Source of the DNA: Marinifaba aquimaris
GTDB taxonomy: Bacteria; Pseudomonadota; Gammaproteobacteria; Enterobacterales; Alteromonadaceae
Direction: 5' to 3'
Assembly: GCF_013328345.1 (NCBI RefSeq)
Contig: NZ_JABULX010000011.1
Coordinates: 1 to 64,000, forward strand
Length of the DNA stretch: 64,000 nt
Numbering within the stretch: the first letter of the stretch is position 1; every line of letters begins with the position of its first letter. The position numbers and the translations under genes were made by a program. The notes beneath the pieces were generated by a model, which was not told the DNA's origin, ran no database searches, and was given only the letters and a program-made list of their open reading frames with translations. Positions 60,698 through 64,000 of the stretch are shown piece after piece.

Positions 60698-61282
60698 TTA
60701 TTTAGCTAAGTTTTCTGCAACGAAGTCCCAGTTAACTAATGCCCAGAAAGCATTTAGGTAGTTAGGACGAGCATTACGGTAATCGATGTAGTAAGCGTGT
60801 TCCCATAAATCAACTGTCAATAAAGGTGTAACACCTTCTTCAGTGATAGGAGTAGCTGCATTTGACGTATTTACGATAGCTAAAGAACCATCAGCATTTT
60901 TAACTAACCAAGTCCAGCTAGAGCCAAAGTTGTTTACCGCTTTGTCATTTAATTGCGCTTGGAAATCTGCAAATGAACCGAATGCAGCGTTGATCGCATC
61001 TGCAACCGCACCTGTAGGCTCACCACCACCATTTGGGCTTAAACAGTTCCAGTAGAATGTGTGGTTCCATACTTGTGCTGCGTTGTTGAATAACCCGCCG
61101 TCAGAAGATTTGATGATTTCTTCTAAAGATTTGTTGGCGTTATCAGTACCTTCAACTAAACCGTTAAGCTTAGTCACGTATGTTTGGTGATGCTTACCGT
61201 AGTGGTATTCTAAAGTTTCTTGAGAAATGTGAGGAGCTAACGCGTCCATCGCATATGGTAATGCAGGTAATTCAAAGGCCAT
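60698..61282 (-). CDS. sodB: Superoxide dismutase, iron type
   Basis: Converts superoxide to peroxide and oxygen in the cytosol. The metal ligands are at His27, the His of VWNHTFYW (about 74), and Asp/His of [11 protein letters not shown] (about 157 and 161). Gln in [12 protein letters not shown] marks the iron rather than the manganese form. Length 194 is typical. It is divergent from grxD, a neighbourhood shared with E. coli. I saw no clear Fur box in the 245-base divergent gap. Confidence 0.97.
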   Translation of the reverse strand: MAFELPALPYAMDALAPHISQETLEYHYGKHHQTYVTKLNGLVEGTDNANKSLEEIIKSSDGGLFNNAAQVWNHTFYWNCLSPNGGGEPTGAVADAINAAFGSFADFQAQLNDKAVNNFGSSWTWLVKNADGSLAIVNTSNAATPITEEGVTPLLTVDLWEHAYYIDYRNARPNYLNAFWALVNWDFVAENLAK

Positions 61283-61527
61283 TATTATTCTCCGTAGGCT
61301 AATGTATAGGATTAAGGCAAAGCCTCAAGCCTTTCTATTCTAGATCAAAACAAAGTAAAAATTTACCTATAAGGATTAAGGGTTTTTGACTTTTTTCCAA
61401 TTAACCAAAGATATAGGTATGAAATCTTTAAATTCAAGGCTTAATACCTGATTGAAGTTTAGGTTTTCTCTGGCGAGATAATCCCTTACAATAGGCATAT
61501 AGTATTTAAGCAAGTTGAGAATAAGAT

Positions 61528-61887
61528 ATGTCGACTGAAACGATTGAAAAAATCAAACAGCAAATCGCTGAAAACCCAATTATTGTATACATGAAAGGTA
61601 GCCCTAAGTTACCTAGCTGTGGTTTCTCAGCGCAATCAGCTCAGGTTTTAATGAACTGCGGCGAACCTTTTGCTTATGTTGATATCCTACAAAACCCAGA
61701 TATCCGTGCAGAGTTACCTAAATATGCCAACTGGCCAACTTTCCCACAGTTATGGGTTGAAGGTGAGTTAATTGGTGGTTGTGACATCATGTTAGAAATG
61801 TTCCAGCAAGGTGAATTACAAACACTGATCGCAGAAACTGCTGCAAAGTATAAAGATGAGGAAGCAGAGTCAACAGACGCTGAATAA
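61528..61887 (+). CDS. grxD: Monothiol glutaredoxin Grx4
   Basis: A 119-residue CGFS-type glutaredoxin (SCGFSAQSAQ at about 31-40) that carries [2Fe-2S] clusters with glutathione and BolA proteins. WPTFPQLWVEGELIGGCDIMLEM is the glutathione-binding part. An acidic tail follows. Adjacent to sodB as in E. coli. Confidence 0.97.
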   Translation: MSTETIEKIKQQIAENPIIVYMKGSPKLPSCGFSAQSAQVLMNCGEPFAYVDILQNPDIRAELPKYANWPTFPQLWVEGELIGGCDIMLEMFQQGELQTLIAETAAKYKDEEAESTDAE

Positions 61888-61896
61888 AACCCATCA

Positions 61897-61935
61897 AAAA
61901 AGAGCAGGTTAGCTTTTAGTTAAGCACTGCTCTTT
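61897..61935. terminator. Terminator of grxD, possibly bidirectional
   Basis: AAAGAGCAG and CTGCTCTTT form a 9-bp outer stem with a shorter inner GCTT/AAGC pairing. It lies between convergent grxD and the CbiM-like gene. Confidence 0.75.
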
Positions 61936-61948
61936 AATTACCTCGCCT

Positions 61949-62599
61949 TTACTTGTCTAAATATTCTTCATCATAAAAACTTCTTACCCATTCTGGTAAA
62001 TATACAACCGCTAAAGTCATCGTCATACCATTAAGCAAAGCTTCAGGAAAGAGTAAAAGTGGTGTGATAATCAATAAATTATCGACTAATAGTGACCAAG
62101 TGAAATCACCATTTAACCAATATAAGGTTGCAATGGAAAAGCTTTTGGCACCTATGGCTAATGCTCCAGCAAAGAAGGCACAAATAAAAGTATATACCGC
62201 AAAGTGCCGCGGTAGTTTGTGATAAGCCCACAGATAAACGAAGTAACTAATTGCGATAGGGATCACTAGATCACATAAGGCATGAATGCCGAAATGTTGC
62301 CAACCTGTTGTGATGGTTTGATCAATGACTTTGTTGGTAATCAGTGCAATTAAACCAGCAACCAAAGCCAGGTGTGGGCCAAGAAAGAGAGAGGCTGCTG
62401 TAAGCCATAGGAAATGAACATCAAGACCTGGATATATGCCGGTTTTAAATGCCCAAAGTACAGTTAATGCGAAGCTGGTACCAAATACCAAGTGTTGTTT
62501 ACTGCTATCAATTAGCAGCAACTGATAGTGTTTTTTATCAAAGCTGATAAAAAACACTAGTAGGGTTAAAGCATAGGCAATCAGTTGCCAACTAGTCAT
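61949..62599 (-). CDS. CbiM-like integral membrane protein (energy-coupling factor permease family)
   Basis: A 216-residue protein with about six or seven hydrophobic helices. It resembles gammaproteobacterial proteins of the CbiM/ECF substrate-binding permease family: GIYPGLDVHFLWLTAASLFLG, then HFGIHALCDLVIP and PEALLNGMTMTLAVVYLPEWV. No ATPase (CbiO) or CbiQ gene is adjacent, so it may work alone or with shared partners; CbiM relatives take up nickel or cobalt, but the usual N-terminal Met-His metal site is absent. Its start overlaps the xthA stop by four bases (ATGA), so the two are translationally coupled. Confidence 0.7.
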   Translation of the reverse strand: MTSWQLIAYALTLLVFFISFDKKHYQLLLIDSSKQHLVFGTSFALTVLWAFKTGIYPGLDVHFLWLTAASLFLGPHLALVAGLIALITNKVIDQTITTGWQHFGIHALCDLVIPIAISYFVYLWAYHKLPRHFAVYTFICAFFAGALAIGAKSFSIATLYWLNGDFTWSLLVDNLLIITPLLLFPEALLNGMTMTLAVVYLPEWVRSFYDEEYLDK

Positions 62600-63405
62600 G
62601 CACTAAACTCTGTCCAGATTGGGGCGTGATCGGAAGGCTTCTCAATGCCACGCAATTCATAATCGATATCACTGTCTTTTGTTTTAGCTGCTAGACTTGG
62701 CGTTGCTAAAATGACGTCAATTCTCAGGCCGCGGTTATCATCAAAGCCTTTAGAGCGATAATCAAACCAGCTGTATCTGTCGTCTGCGTCTGGATGAATT
62801 TGTCTGAAAGTGTCTGTAAAACCCCAATCTAATAGTTTCGTTAGCCATTGTCGTTCTTCAGGTTGAAAAGAACATTTACCCGTTTTTAACCAACGTTTAG
62901 CATTGGGCTCACCGATCCCTATGTCTTGATCTTTAGGGGAAATATTAATATCACCCATTACAACAATTTGCTCATCATTAGAAAAGTGTTGTTCAAGTTC
63001 AACCATAAGGTCTTGATAGAACGCGCGCTTGTATGGGAACTTAGTCTCGTGATTGATGTTATCACCCTGCGGGAAGTAGCCATTAAAAACCGTAACTTCT
63101 TGTTCGTTTTCATCGAGGTAAGTACCAATGATCATACGCTTTTGTTTATCTTCATCATCCGTTTTAAAGCCTTTTTGTATCCGAACAGGCTTTTGTTTGC
63201 TCATAAGCGCAACACCGTAGTGAGCTTTCTGACCGAAAAACTCGACGTGGTAGCCAAGTGCTTCCACTTGTTCAATTGGAAAAGCATCATCGTGAACTTT
63301 GATTTCTTGTAAACCTATTACATCGGGTGAATGCTTGTTAATAAGTGCTTCTAATTGATGTATACGTGCTCTTAGGCCGTTAATATTAAAGGAAATTATT
63401 TTCAT
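62596..63405 (-). CDS. xthA: Exodeoxyribonuclease III
   Basis: Apurinic/apyrimidinic endonuclease and 3'-5' exonuclease of base-excision repair, EEP fold. With the start at MKIISFNINGLRARIHQL the protein has 269 residues. Catalytic positions show in LQEIKV (metal Glu), GDINISP (Asp/Asn) and SDHAPIW (His). I rejected the start ten codons upstream as foreign to the family. Confidence 0.95.
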   Translation of the reverse strand: MKIISFNINGLRARIHQLEALINKHSPDVIGLQEIKVHDDAFPIEQVEALGYHVEFFGQKAHYGVALMSKQKPVRIQKGFKTDDEDKQKRMIIGTYLDENEQEVTVFNGYFPQGDNINHETKFPYKRAFYQDLMVELEQHFSNDEQIVVMGDINISPKDQDIGIGEPNAKRWLKTGKCSFQPEERQWLTKLLDWGFTDTFRQIHPDADDRYSWFDYRSKGFDDNRGLRIDVILATPSLAAKTKDSDIDYELRGIEKPSDHAPIWTEFSA

Positions 63406-63455
63406 ATCTTTTGCTAGATTTTCGATTGAATACAAATAAATTTAATGACAAGTTT

Positions 63456-63491
63456 ACCAGTCTAGGATACGTCTGTAACCATTAGACTGGT
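63456..63491 (-). terminator. Inverted repeat after fadE
   Basis: ACCAGTCTA and TAGACTGGT, a 9-bp perfect stem with an 18-base spacer, between the fadE stop and xthA. No T tract follows, so termination is uncertain. Confidence 0.45.
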
Positions 63492-63505
63492 TTAACTTTT
63501 ATTGA

Positions 63506-64000
63506 TTAAATCTTTTGTCCTTCAGTATGTTGAGGTGTAAAAATAGCTTGGGATGAAAAATCGTCAACATTAATTGTGGCTAATCTTGCTGCTTCTGCCT
63601 CAATCAAAGTTTGCGCCTCATCTTGGTTGATTTGACCCTTAGCTAATGCGTCCTTTGCTAACTCGTCCAATTGAGTAAAAGGAATAAAATGATCGCAGCT
63701 CGCCTGCAATTTTTTGTGGATACGATCAGCTGCTGTAATTAACTCCAAGGCCACTTCAAGTTCACCAAATAGATTGCCATCATCATTATCTAGGTATAAG
63801 CCTCTACCCAGTCTTGCTCTAAGCTCACAGGGCGTTTGAAGAAGTTTTGCAATCGTTTGCTCCGTTAAATCTGATGGTTTTTTCACTGGCAGCCCAAATG
63901 GGAATAATTTGATTTTTAGCCAGGTACCAATGAATGGAACAGGGAAATTATCAATCAAATCTAACATGGCACTTTGGCATTGGTACAAGCTGTCCTCAAG
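63506..64000 (-). CDS. fadE: Acyl-CoA dehydrogenase FadE, C-terminal part
   Basis: The reading frame stays open to the right edge (the last codons of the window encode LEDS in frame), so only the last 165 or so residues are visible. This part matches the DUF1974 tail of long FadE proteins: MLDLIDNFPVPFIGTWLKIKLFPFG, PSDLTEQTIAKLLQTP, LEVALELITAADRIHKKL and AARLATINVDDF. FadE performs the first step of fatty-acid beta-oxidation and is normally repressed by FadR, encoded 8 kb away. The catalytic part lies outside the window. Confidence 0.88.
   Translation of the reverse strand, partial: LEDSLYQCQSAMLDLIDNFPVPFIGTWLKIKLFPFGLPVKKPSDLTEQTIAKLLQTPCELRARLGRGLYLDNDDGNLFGELEVALELITAADRIHKKLQASCDHFIPFTQLDELAKDALAKGQINQDEAQTLIEAEAARLATINVDDFSSQAIFTPQHTEGQKI

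Overview
The window looks like a chromosomal segment of a marine gammaproteobacterium of the Alteromonadales type. The base composition is moderately AT-rich. Gene order matches several conserved gammaproteobacterial neighbourhoods: pyk-hexR-zwf-pgl-edd-glk-eda, cspD-clpS-clpA-infA, queA-tgt-yajC-secD-secF, nhaB-fadR-spoVR and sodB-grxD. The genus cannot be fixed from sequence reading alone. Apart from one insertion sequence entering at the left edge and one decayed locus near 46-48 kb, this is mostly core chromosome.

Bases 1-20,600 form a large central-carbon block. A partial IS3-family element (1-469) lies next to pyruvate kinase and the repressor gene hexR. Divergent from hexR is an Entner-Doudoroff/oxidative pentose phosphate operon (zwf, pgl, edd, glk, eda). 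Then come a hexose-6-phosphate mutarotase gene and gapA on the minus strand, and a plus-strand glycogen/maltodextrin set (malQ, glgB, glgX). gnd and two tandem low-molecular-weight tyrosine phosphatase genes follow. HexR-like palindromes (TGTAA-N5-TTACA type) lie upstream of hexR/zwf and upstream of gapA, suggesting one regulon. glgC, glgA and glgP are not in the window.

Bases 20,600-30,750 hold a class II DAHP synthase, a YdiJ-type D-2-hydroxyglutarate dehydrogenase, a fused SpmA-SpmB membrane protein, a periplasmic SIMPL protein, and the cspD / clpS-clpA / infA cluster. The 600-base gap after infA contains a convincing unannotated small RNA candidate on the minus strand: a promoter with a perfect -10, a 5' hairpin, a middle hairpin and a Rho-independent terminator.

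Bases 31,300-40,600 carry the queuosine/Sec translocon locus. It is interrupted between queA and tgt by a gene for a large membrane-anchored alpha/beta-hydrolase-like protein (probably DUF6351). A serC of the type known from alphaproteobacteria follows. Bases 40,650-46,140 are an iron-acquisition operon (DUF4856 lipoprotein, imelysin-family lipoprotein, TonB-dependent receptor) behind a Fur-box promoter. Directly upstream lies a relict operon of two pseudogenes, trhP (yegQ, tRNA hydroxylation, peptidase U32 family) and a YfhL-type ferredoxin, both broken by frameshifts, stops and lost cysteines.

Bases 48,000-64,000 hold an HDOD signalling protein, a YeeN-type YebC protein, rdgC, a receiver-TPR protein lacking the phospho-accepting aspartate, dsbB, nhaB, fadR and the stress operon yeaG-yeaH-spoVR. 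These are followed by sodB, grxD, a CbiM-like membrane protein overlapping xthA, and the C-terminal end of a fadE acyl-CoA dehydrogenase that runs off the right edge. I saw no rRNA, tRNA, CRISPR array or prophage.
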